In this document: one piece after another, positions 28,337-35,761 of the stretch
Layout: every line of letters begins with the position of its first letter
Position numbering within the stretch: the stretch's first letter is position 1
NCBI RefSeq assembly: GCF_001570605.1
Contig: NZ_BBXG01000008.1
Location: forward strand, 420,119 to 484,118
Source of the DNA: Herbidospora cretacea
Lineage (GTDB): Bacteria > Actinomycetota > Actinomycetes > Streptosporangiales > Streptosporangiaceae
Length of the DNA: 64,000 nt
Direction of reading: 5' to 3'
Translations under genes and position numbers: made by a program
The notes under the pieces: generated by a model
The model's database searches: none
What the model saw: only the letters and a program-made list of their open reading frames with translations
Told to the model about the DNA's origin: nothing

Positions 28337-29263
28337 CTATTGCCGGATTCCCAGGTCGGTGAGGATGTCTCTCGATCTGGTGGTCTCGACGCGTAGCCAG
28401 TCACGGAAGTCCGGGCCGTCGAGGTAGAGCGGGGCCCAGTGGTGGCGGTGGCAGGAGGCCGACCACTCCGCTGAGGTGCTGACGCCTCGGCAGATGTCGA
28501 GCAGGTGGGCGCGGTCCTCCTCCCGGAGGGTTCCCGGGGCGAGGAGGCCGCGCCAGTCGGCGTGGATGTGGCGTACGCCCGATTCCATCAGGGTCGGCGC
28601 GTCGACCTCGGGCAGGCGTTCGGGGGCCGAGACGGCGAGGGCTCTGATGCGGCCCGCGCGGATCTGCGGGGCGAGCTGGGCGACGCCGCCGACGCCGGCG
28701 GCGACGCGGCCTTCGAGGAGGGCGCCGATGAGGCCGTCCTTGTCGGGGAAGGCGGCGTAGTCGACGAGCCGGGGGTCGGCGCCGAGGCCCTTGGCGATGA
28801 GGCCGCACAGCACGTGGTCGGCGCCGCCGTAGGTCCGGCCGCCCATCAGGATCGAGCCGGTGCTCCTGCGCAGGGTGGCGGCCAGGCCGTCGAAGTCGCG
28901 GATCTCGGTGCCCATCGGGGCGACGACCACGGCCCACTCCCCCGCCATGCGGGCGAGCGGGACGGTTCCGGCCGTGTTGACCAGGGCCGGGCCCGCGACG
29001 AGCAGCCTGCCGCTGCTCCGGCCCTCGGCGAAGCCCCTGATCGTGGTCCGGTGGCCGTCGCAGGTGGTGACGTCGACGGCGTGGGCGAGGCCGCGCTCCC
29101 TCACCACCGTCCGCAGCTCGTGGGCGAACCGGTCGTCCTGGCCACCCACCGCGGCCGGGACGACCAGGGAGAGCGGCACGCCCAGCGGACGTGGGTCAGC
29201 CCCGCAGCCGGCGGCCAATGCGGCAATCCCGGCTCCCCACAGGAGGAACTCCCGACGCCGCAC
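28337..29263 (-). CDS. Orphan TctC-like (Bug family) substrate-binding lipoprotein
   Basis: 308 residues. The N-terminus [20 protein letters not shown] combines a twin-arginine pattern with a lipobox (LAAGC). The body matches tripartite tricarboxylate transporter binding proteins: VVPAAVGGQDD near the start, a GGRTYGGADHVLCGLI ligand loop, YAAFPDKDGLIGALLEGRV and the C-terminal ADWRGLLAPGTL. The TctA and TctB membrane subunits are absent here, so either they are elsewhere or the protein works as a receptor. It is divergent from the GntR regulator at 29391. Confidence 0.85.
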   Translation of the reverse strand: MRRREFLLWGAGIAALAAGCGADPRPLGVPLSLVVPAAVGGQDDRFAHELRTVVRERGLAHAVDVTTCDGHRTTIRGFAEGRSSGRLLVAGPALVNTAGTVPLARMAGEWAVVVAPMGTEIRDFDGLAATLRRSTGSILMGGRTYGGADHVLCGLIAKGLGADPRLVDYAAFPDKDGLIGALLEGRVAAGVGGVAQLAPQIRAGRIRALAVSAPERLPEVDAPTLMESGVRHIHADWRGLLAPGTLREEDRAHLLDICRGVSTSAEWSASCHRHHWAPLYLDGPDFRDWLRVETTRSRDILTDLGIRQ

Positions 29264-29358
29264 TCCGCCCTCCCTTCGGTTACACGATGAGCATATGTCC
29301 GATTACTCAGCGCTACCCCGGCGGGGTCGGGGTTGACGGGTGATCACTTCATCAATTA

Positions 29359-29372
29359 ACTAATGCATTAGT
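29359..29372. promoter_or_regulatory. Perfect palindrome ACTAATGCATTAGT, probable GntR operator
   Basis: A 14-bp perfect inverted repeat in an A/T-rich island between the divergent TctC and GntR genes, 18 bases before the GntR start. Its size and position suit a dimeric YtrA-type repressor controlling its own operon. Confidence 0.72.
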
Positions 29373-29390
29373 GGAATGAGGTGATGGACG

Positions 29391-29777
29391 GTGATCGAGT
29401 TCTCGCTCGACAAGAGGTCGGGTGTGGCGACGTACATGCAGATCGTCCAGCAGGTCGAACAGGCCATGCGGCTCGGGCGGCTGGGCCCCGGCGACCGGCT
29501 GCCGACGGCGGCGGAGGTGGTCGGACGGCTGGCCATCAACCCGAACACGGTGCTGCGCGCCTATCGGGAGCTGGAGTCCCGGGGCCTGGTGGAACCCCGT
29601 CCGGGGCTGGGCACCTTCGTCCAGCGCTCCCTGGCCCGGCCCCGCGACCCCGCGCTGGAACGGCGGCTGGCGTCATGGGTCCGGGAGGCGCGAGCGGCGG
29701 GGCTGGGCCCGGACGACATCCGGGCCCTCCTGGAGTCGGCCCTGTCCGGCGGACTCACCGGGGAGGCGACGGCATGA
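29391..29777 (+). CDS. GntR-family regulator, YtrA subfamily
   Basis: 128 residues, GTG start. The winged helix is complete: VATYMQIVQQVEQAMRLG, GDRLPTAAEVVGRLAINPNT and VLRAYRELESRGLVEPRPGLG, followed by a short dimerisation helix, the small size typical of YtrA regulators. These normally repress a linked ABC exporter and respond to wall-active antibiotics. Here the ABC ATPase and permease follow. Confidence 0.93.
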   Translation: MIEFSLDKRSGVATYMQIVQQVEQAMRLGRLGPGDRLPTAAEVVGRLAINPNTVLRAYRELESRGLVEPRPGLGTFVQRSLARPRDPALERRLASWVREARAAGLGPDDIRALLESALSGGLTGEATA

Positions 29778-29877
29778 CGACCGACAGCTGGTGTCACGAA
29801 ATTTCGGCACGACTCCCCGCAGCCCCCCACTCTCCGATGAGACACGCGTCCACGCCGTGCCGCGGGGAGGCCAGGGC

Positions 29878-30777
29878 ATGAATCAGGACTTCATCACTGA
29901 CGCTTCGGAACTCGCGCTGGAGGTGGCCGGGGCCGGGCTCCGTTACGGCCGCACCTGGGCGCTGCGCGGGTGTTCCGCCCGGGTGCCGCGAGGGCGGGTG
30001 GCCGCTCTGGTCGGGCCCAACGGGGCGGGGAAGTCGTCGTTGATGCGCCTGGCCGTCGGGCTGCGGCGGCCCGACGAGGGCCACGTCACGGTGTTCGGGC
30101 GGCCTCCGCGTGGCGCGAACCTGGCGCGGGTCGCGTTCGTCGCGCAGGACAAACCCCTCTATCCCGAGCTCACCGTCGCCGAGACGGTCAAAGCCGGCGC
30201 GGCGCTGAACCCCCACTTCGACACCCCGGGGGCCCGCAGACGCCTCGACGACCTGGGGATCCCGCCGCGCAGGACGGTCCGCCGGCTCTCGGGCGGGCAG
30301 CGCGCCCAGGTCGCGATCACGCTGGCCATCGCCAAGCGGGCCGATCTGCTCGTGCTCGACGAGCCGCTGGCCAATCTCGACCCGCTGGCCCGCCACGAGG
30401 TCATGGAGGGGCTCATGGCCGCGGTCGCCGAGCGGGGGCTCACCGTGCTGCTCTCGTCGCACGTGGTCGCCGAGCTGGCCGAGGTCTGCGATCACCTGAT
30501 CCTGGTCTCGCGGGGAAGGGTGCAGGTCGCCGGGGGCATCGAGGAGCTGGTGTCCGCGCACCGGCTGCTGGTGGGTCCTTCCGGTACGGCTCCCGCCGGA
30601 GCCTACGACGTCATCGGCAGCAGCGAGACCGAGCGGCAGACCACGTTGCTCGCCAGGGTCCGCGGCCCGATCCACGACCCCCGCTGGACCACGCGGGAAC
30701 TCTCCCTGGAGGACATGGTGCTCGGCTATCTCCGCGCCCCCGACGCGGTCCTGGCCCCGAGGCCGGTGGCGCTGTGA
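29878..30777 (+). CDS. ABC transporter ATP-binding protein
   Basis: 299 residues from ATG at 29878, with GGAGG nine bases upstream. Walker A GPNGAGKSS (about 47-55), Q-loop VAQDKPLYPE, signature RLSGGQRAQVAIT, Walker B LLVLDEPLANLDP and the H-loop SSHVV. The C-terminal 80 residues are variable. It is the motor for the adjacent permease, probably an exporter induced through the YtrA regulator. The 100-base gap after the GntR gene holds a possible 35-codon frame (29774-29881) without recognisable content. Confidence 0.93.
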   Translation: MNQDFITDASELALEVAGAGLRYGRTWALRGCSARVPRGRVAALVGPNGAGKSSLMRLAVGLRRPDEGHVTVFGRPPRGANLARVAFVAQDKPLYPELTVAETVKAGAALNPHFDTPGARRRLDDLGIPPRRTVRRLSGGQRAQVAITLAIAKRADLLVLDEPLANLDPLARHEVMEGLMAAVAERGLTVLLSSHVVAELAEVCDHLILVSRGRVQVAGGIEELVSAHRLLVGPSGTAPAGAYDVIGSSETERQTTLLARVRGPIHDPRWTTRELSLEDMVLGYLRAPDAVLAPRPVAL

Positions 30778-31397
30778 CCTGGCTGGCCGTCCGGCAACAC
30801 CGGATCCGCATGATCAGCATGGCCCTCGTGGTCGTGCTCTGGGCCGGGTTCGTCACCGTCGAACGCCTATATCCGGGCGTGCGGGGGATCTCGGCGAGCC
30901 TGTTCGCCTACCTGCCGCTGGTCATGGGCGTGTTCCTGGGCGCGCCGCTGCTGTCCCGGGAGTACGAGCGCGGCACCCACCAGTTCGCCTGGACCCAGAG
31001 CGTGACGCGCGGCCGGTGGCTGGCCCCCCAGGTCGTCACCGCCGCCGTCCTCGCGCTGGTCACGACGGGGCTGGTCGTCGGGCTGATCTCGTGGTCGCTC
31101 AGCCGGCTCCCCCACGAGCTGTCCGGCGCGCTCCCGTTCACGTGGGCGCTGTTCGCGGTCGCCCTCGGCACGTTCTGGAGCGCGGTCACCCGGCGGACCA
31201 CCGTCGCGATGGGCTCGTCGTTCTTCGGCGTCGCCGCCTGCCAGCTGATCGCCGAGGGGCTGCGCAACCGGGCGGCCCGCGAGTTCGGCTGGGCCCCCGC
31301 CACGCTCGGCGCGGTGGAGGCCGCGATCACAGCCGGACTCGCGGGCGCCCTCGTCGCGGGCGCGTGGTGGTTCGTCACGCGCCGCGACCCCGGCTAG
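30774..31397 (+). CDS. ABC transporter permease
   Basis: 207 residues from GTG at 30774; the start overlaps the ATPase stop (GTGA), so translation is coupled. Five or six hydrophobic segments, with the ABC-2-type patch GAPLLSREYERGTHQFAWTQ and QSVTRGRWLAPQ between the second and third, which fits permeases of small antibiotic or peptide exporters. It ends four bases inside the convergent aldo/keto reductase gene. Confidence 0.88.
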   Translation: MTWLAVRQHRIRMISMALVVVLWAGFVTVERLYPGVRGISASLFAYLPLVMGVFLGAPLLSREYERGTHQFAWTQSVTRGRWLAPQVVTAAVLALVTTGLVVGLISWSLSRLPHELSGALPFTWALFAVALGTFWSAVTRRTTVAMGSSFFGVAACQLIAEGLRNRAAREFGWAPATLGAVEAAITAGLAGALVAGAWWFVTRRDPG

Positions 31398-32299
31398 ACA
31401 TCCAGCCGGTCGAGCTGCCCGGGGGAGAGCCGGGGCAGGTCCAGCAGTTCGTCCAGCTGGGTGATCGTGGACGGCCCGATGATCGGGCTGACCCCGTTCG
31501 CGAGCAGCCAGGCCAGCACGACCTGGTTGCGGGTCGCGCCGAGGTCGTCGGCCACCTGGGCGAGCGCGGCGAGCCTGCGCGTGGTCCCGGGGTGGTCGTA
31601 GGCCTCGGGGAAGGGGCGCTCGGGTCGTACATAGGAACCTGAGACCAGGGGCGTGTAGGCCCACAGGTCCAGGCCTTCCGAGGCCACGTAGTCGAGGGTC
31701 TCGTCGGTCACCCACGCGAACCGGTGGTTGACGCCCTCCACCTGGGTCCAGGGCCTCGGGGTCGTGTACGAGTAGCGCAACTGCAGAGCCGAATAGGGCG
31801 CGCCCAGGGCGCGGGCCCGCTCGACCCGCCACGTGGGGTGGTTCGAGACGCCGACGCGGCCGGTCAGGCCGTCGGCGACCAGGCCCGCCAGCGCGCCGGC
31901 CGTCTCCTCAAGGGGGACCGACCGGTCCTCCATGTGGGTCCAGAAGAGGTCGACGTGGTCGATCCCGAGGCGGCCGAGGCTGAGGTGAAGAGCCTCCTTG
32001 AGGGCCCGCGCCGACAGGCCCTCCCGGCTGGCGGGCCACTCCCCCGCGCCGACCGGCTCGGCCCCGGCCTTGGTCGCCAGGGTGAGCCGGTCGCGCAGGC
32101 CCGGACGGGCGGCCAGCCAGCGGCCCAGGAGCCGCTCGCTCTGGCCGCCCCGGCCACCGGGGTCGTTCCAGAACGCGTAGCAGTTCGCGGTGTCGATCAC
32201 CGTGCCACCGGCGTCGACGAACCGGTCGAGCAGCGCGAAGGAGGTGCGTTCGTCGGTCAGGGTGCCGAAGTTCATGGCCCCGAGCACAAGGGAGGTCAT
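31394..32299 (-). CDS. Aldo/keto reductase
   Basis: 301 residues from ATG at 32299. The NADPH-dependent TIM-barrel family is shown by VIDTANCYAFWN (catalytic Asp and Tyr), LATKAG (Lys), DLFWTHMEDRSVP (His), GVSNHPTWRVERA and SPIIGPSTITQLDELL near the end. It is the first gene downstream of the cellulase on the same strand (35 bases between), so it may be co-expressed with plant-polymer breakdown; that link is inference. Confidence 0.9.
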   Translation of the reverse strand: MTSLVLGAMNFGTLTDERTSFALLDRFVDAGGTVIDTANCYAFWNDPGGRGGQSERLLGRWLAARPGLRDRLTLATKAGAEPVGAGEWPASREGLSARALKEALHLSLGRLGIDHVDLFWTHMEDRSVPLEETAGALAGLVADGLTGRVGVSNHPTWRVERARALGAPYSALQLRYSYTTPRPWTQVEGVNHRFAWVTDETLDYVASEGLDLWAYTPLVSGSYVRPERPFPEAYDHPGTTRRLAALAQVADDLGATRNQVVLAWLLANGVSPIIGPSTITQLDELLDLPRLSPGQLDRLDV

Positions 32300-32317
32300 G
32301 GCACACCACCCTGAACC

Positions 32318-32333
32318 CTGGAGCGCACTCCAG
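32318..32333. promoter_or_regulatory. Inverted repeat CTGGAGCGCACTCCAG between cellulase and reductase
   Basis: Six-base arms around a four-base centre, starting two bases after the cellulase stop. The form resembles both a small hairpin and a LacI-type operator (CebR sites have a related GGAGCGCTCC core). No T-run follows, so an operator or processing hairpin seems as likely as a terminator. Confidence 0.45.
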
Positions 32334-32334
32334 G

Positions 32335-33684
32335 TCAAACCTGGGTGCATCCCGGGATCGACGGCACCCCGCTGCTGCCCGGCCGGGTGGCCTGGAAGCC
32401 GAACTGGGTGCTCTGGCCCGAGCCCAGGCTGGCGTTGTAGTCCATGCCGCGGATCGTCACGCTCGAACCGCTGACCGAGACCTGCGAGCTCCAGTTCGAG
32501 GTGATCTGGTGGCCCGACGGCAGGGTGAAGGGCAGCGACCAGTTCGAGGCCGGGCCGGTCAGCGTGAACTGGGCGACGTAGCCGCCGCCCCACTGGTCGA
32601 ACCTGACGGTGCAGTTGCCGGTCTGGCCGCCTCCGGAGGTGGTCGTCACCGACGCGGTGTTCGACTGCGACGAGACGTTCCCGGCGGCGTCGTAGGCCGT
32701 CACGTAGAACTGGTAGGCGGTCGAGGCGCTCAGCCCGGTCGCGCTGAACGAGGTCGACGACGAGGTCCCGACCTGGGTGAACGACCCGCTGGACCCCTGG
32801 CGGCGGAAGATCCGGTAGCCCGCCACGCCGACGTTGTCCGACGAGGCGCTCCACGACAGGTTGGTCGAGTTCGACGTCGTGCCGCCGCCGTTCAGGTTCG
32901 AGGGGGCGCTGGGCGCGGTGGTGTCGTTGGAGCCGCCGCTGGTCGAGTAGGTGAAGTTGTTCACCGTCAGCCCCGCGCCGCCGATCCACGGCTCGAACCC
33001 GGCCTGGACGCTGGTCAGGTACCACGACCGCTGCGCGTAGCCCCGGGAGACCGCGTCGCTGTAGAAGGTGTTCACGGCGAAGTCCATCGAGGAGGTGGCG
33101 GACGTGCGGACGTACGAGATCACGTTCCAGCCGATGTTGCCGAACCAGACCTGCCAGGTCCCCCCGGCCAGGTTGACCGTCCCGACCTGGCTGCCGATCG
33201 GCTGGATGGAACCCTGACGGTTGAGCCAGATCATGACCTCGGCGCCGGTGTTCTGGCCGTCGGTGCGGGGCGTCGGGTCGAACCAGATGTCGTAGGCGGC
33301 GTCCCACGTGCCGCTCGACGGGTAGCTCATGCTGACGCTGGTCCGGACGTTGCCGAACGCCGAGGAGGAGGCCTGCATGGGCAGGTTGCTGCCGGTCGAG
33401 CAGGTGGCATAGTGGCACCCGGCGTAGATCGTCGGGTAGGAGGCCGGGGCGCCGTTGGTGGCGTTGTTGTGGTTGGCCGACTGGATCGTGAAGCCGCCCG
33501 ACTGGTTGACGTCGATGCACTGGGAGGTGTTCGCGCCCCAGACGTTGTTGATCACGACGTAGCGGCCGGACTGGATGGTGGTGGATCCGTACTTCTCGCA
33601 GATCACGGGTGCGGCCTGCGCGGGGGTGACGCCGAAGAGCACGAACCCGCCGAGCAGCGCCGCCACAAGGGCGATGCGTCTCAT
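32335..33684 (-). CDS. Secreted GH12 endoglucanase with Fn3 and CBM2 domains
   Basis: 449 residues. Signal peptide 1-24 (cleavage after TPAQA), GH12 catalytic domain about 25-258 with the nucleophile glutamate in GAEVMIWLNRQG and the acid/base glutamate in GFEPWIGG, fibronectin type III about 268-350 (APSAPSNLNGGG to TASVTTT), and a family 2 cellulose-binding module about 355-449 (NCTVRFDQWGGGYVAQFTLT, with the bracketing cysteines). It cleaves beta-1,4-glucans outside the cell. Confidence 0.95.
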   Translation of the reverse strand: MRRIALVAALLGGFVLFGVTPAQAAPVICEKYGSTTIQSGRYVVINNVWGANTSQCIDVNQSGGFTIQSANHNNATNGAPASYPTIYAGCHYATCSTGSNLPMQASSSAFGNVRTSVSMSYPSSGTWDAAYDIWFDPTPRTDGQNTGAEVMIWLNRQGSIQPIGSQVGTVNLAGGTWQVWFGNIGWNVISYVRTSATSSMDFAVNTFYSDAVSRGYAQRSWYLTSVQAGFEPWIGGAGLTVNNFTYSTSGGSNDTTAPSAPSNLNGGGTTSNSTNLSWSASSDNVGVAGYRIFRRQGSSGSFTQVGTSSSTSFSATGLSASTAYQFYVTAYDAAGNVSSQSNTASVTTTSGGGQTGNCTVRFDQWGGGYVAQFTLTGPASNWSLPFTLPSGHQITSNWSSQVSVSGSSVTIRGMDYNASLGSGQSTQFGFQATRPGSSGVPSIPGCTQV

Positions 33685-33766
33685 GTCACGGACGCTAGAA
33701 CCGCCCGGTGAACCGTCCTACCGCCGCTGATCCTTTTCGGTGGCGACCTGCGCCGGAGCCTGAAAA

Positions 33767-34300
33767 TTACAGCAGCACGCCTTCGAGGAAGAGGTCGAGC
33801 AGCCGCTCCTGCCTGGCGGGGTCGCTCTCGCACGACCACGCGATGCCGTGGACGATCGCCGCCAGGTCGGGCTGAGTGAGGTCGGGCCGCACCGCGCCGG
33901 TCTCCTTCGCCTTCGCCAGCAGGCCGGCCGAGATCGAGAAGAGCGACTCACACTGTCCGTGCAGGGGCGATTCGGGGTTGTTGACCGCCACGGCCAGCTC
34001 GGCGGTGAGCCCCCGGGTGGCGGTGATGTGGTGGAGCTGGGCCAGCAGCCACCCGCGGAGCGCGCGGCCCGGGTCGCCTGCGGTCAGGTCGCGCGCGGTG
34101 GCCGCCATCGCCTCGAAGCGGTCGCGGAGCACGGCCAGGATCAGATCCTGCCGGGTCGGGAAGTGGCGGTAGAGCGTGCCGACGCCCACCCCGGCGGCCT
34201 TGGCGATGTCCTCGAGCGACGCCTCGGTGCCGTTCGCACCGAAGGCCGCCGCGGCCTCGGTCAGCAGGCGCTCGTAGTTGCGGCGCGCATCGGCCCTCAC
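33767..34300 (-). CDS. TetR-family repressor
   Basis: 177 residues from GTG at 34300. The DNA-binding region is ASLEDIAKAAGVGVGTLYRH with the following FPTRQDLILAVL. The ligand domain has no recognised binder. It is divergent from an MFS exporter gene, and two near-identical inverted repeats lie in the 87-base gap, so it very probably represses the exporter and itself. Confidence 0.92.
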   Translation of the reverse strand: MRADARRNYERLLTEAAAAFGANGTEASLEDIAKAAGVGVGTLYRHFPTRQDLILAVLRDRFEAMAATARDLTAGDPGRALRGWLLAQLHHITATRGLTAELAVAVNNPESPLHGQCESLFSISAGLLAKAKETGAVRPDLTQPDLAAIVHGIAWSCESDPARQERLLDLFLEGVLL

Positions 34301-34320
34301 GGCAAACTCCCTTGCATAAG

Positions 34321-34359
34321 CGGAGGCAGCCTCCGTATATTTACCGGAGTCGGCCTCCG
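34321..34359. promoter_or_regulatory. Twin TetR operators between repressor and exporter
   Basis: CGGAGGCAGCCTCCG at 34321-34335 is a perfect 7-1-7 inverted repeat, and CGGAGTCGGCCTCCG at 34345-34359 is the same site with one mismatched pair. They are 24 bases apart centre to centre, just inside the divergent promoter region, as expected for cooperative TetR-dimer binding. Confidence 0.85.
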
Positions 34360-34387
34360 ATTATTTTATCGCCTGAAGGGCCTCCCC

Positions 34388-35761
34388 ATGAACCCTCGCC
34401 AGCGCGTCACGCTGCTCGTCATCGCCCTCGCCCAGCTCATGCTGATCCTCGACGGCACGATCGTGACCGTCGCCCTTCCCGGCATCCAGGAGGAACTCGG
34501 CTTCAGCCCCGGAGGGCTGTCGTGGGTGATGAACGCGTACATGCTGGCCTTCGGCGGCCTTCTCCTGCTCGGCGGCCGGGCCGGCGACATCCTCGGCCGC
34601 CGCCGCGCCCTGATGGCGGGAGTCCTGGTCTTCACCCTGGCCTCGCTCCTGGGCGGCTTCGCCCCCGGCCCCGAGGCCATGATCGCCTCCCGGGTGCTCC
34701 AGGGCGTCGGCGGCGCCCTGGCGGGACCGGCCGGCCTGGCGCTGATCACCGGCAACTTCCCCGAGGGGCCACTGCGCAACCGGGCCATCGCCGTGTTCAC
34801 CTCGGTCGGCGCGGCGGGGGCCGCGATCGGGCTGCTCGCGGGCGGAGCGCTGACCGACCTGGTGTCCTGGCGCTGGGTGATGTTCGTGAACGTCCCGATC
34901 GGCCTGGCGATCCTGGCCCTGGCCCCCGTGGTCGTCCGCGAGACCCCGCGCGTGCCCGGCCGCTTCGACCTGGCCGGCGCCGTGACCGCCACGACCGGCT
35001 CCACCGGCCTCGTGTACGGCCTGGTCCGCGCCTCCGACCGCGGCTGGGACGACGGATGGGCCCTCGCGTCCCTGCTCGGCGGGGTGCTGCTGCTCGCGCT
35101 CTTCGTCCGGGTCGAACGGCGCGCGGCCCAGCCGGTCATGCCGCTGCGACTGCTCGGCGAACGCTCCCGCGTGGCCGGTTACGCCTCGATGCTGCTGCTC
35201 CCGGCCGCGATGATGGGCACGTTCTTCTTCCTCACCCAGTTCGTGCAGTCGGGCCTCGGCTACTCGCCCCTCCAGGCGGGCCTCGCCTTCCTCCCCCTGG
35301 CCCTGACCATCCTGACGCTGTCGCAACTCGCGGGCCGCATCCTGCGCGTGGTCAGCCCGCAGCGCGCGTCGGTCGCGGGCATGCTGCTGATCCCGGCCGG
35401 CCTGGTGTGGTTGTCCCGCGTCGACCCGGCGACGGCGTACTTCCCGGGCGTGTTCGCGCCGCTGGTCATCCTGGGCGTGGGCGCGGCGGCGGCTCTGGTC
35501 GTGATGAGCATGCGCATCATCAACGGCGTCCCGGCCGAGGACGCGGGAGCGGCGTCGGGCCTGCTCCAGGCCATGCAGCAGATCGGCGGCTCGCTGGGCC
35601 TGGCGATCCTGGTGACCGTCCACGCGTCGGCGGGCCTGTCCGCGACGTTCCTGACGGCGGCGGGCTTCGCCCTGCTGTCCCTGCTGATCGTGACCGTCCT
35701 CCGGCCCCGGCAGGCGGCGCCGGAACCGGAGAACGGACGGCCCGTGGTCACTCCACGGTGA
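34388..35761 (+). CDS. MFS multidrug exporter, DHA2 (14-helix) type
   Basis: 457 residues from ATG at 34388. Motif A GGRAGDILGRRRALMAG, motif C GAAGAAIGLLAGGALTDL and the DHA2 opening LMLILDGTIVTVALPGIQ are present, with about 14 membrane helices. Drug or metabolite export driven by protons is the family role; the TetR neighbour suggests induction by its substrate. The 3' end overlaps convergent glmS by 14 bases. Confidence 0.93.
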   Translation: MNPRQRVTLLVIALAQLMLILDGTIVTVALPGIQEELGFSPGGLSWVMNAYMLAFGGLLLLGGRAGDILGRRRALMAGVLVFTLASLLGGFAPGPEAMIASRVLQGVGGALAGPAGLALITGNFPEGPLRNRAIAVFTSVGAAGAAIGLLAGGALTDLVSWRWVMFVNVPIGLAILALAPVVVRETPRVPGRFDLAGAVTATTGSTGLVYGLVRASDRGWDDGWALASLLGGVLLLALFVRVERRAAQPVMPLRLLGERSRVAGYASMLLLPAAMMGTFFFLTQFVQSGLGYSPLQAGLAFLPLALTILTLSQLAGRILRVVSPQRASVAGMLLIPAGLVWLSRVDPATAYFPGVFAPLVILGVGAAAALVVMSMRIINGVPAEDAGAASGLLQAMQQIGGSLGLAILVTVHASAGLSATFLTAAGFALLSLLIVTVLRPRQAAPEPENGRPVVTPR

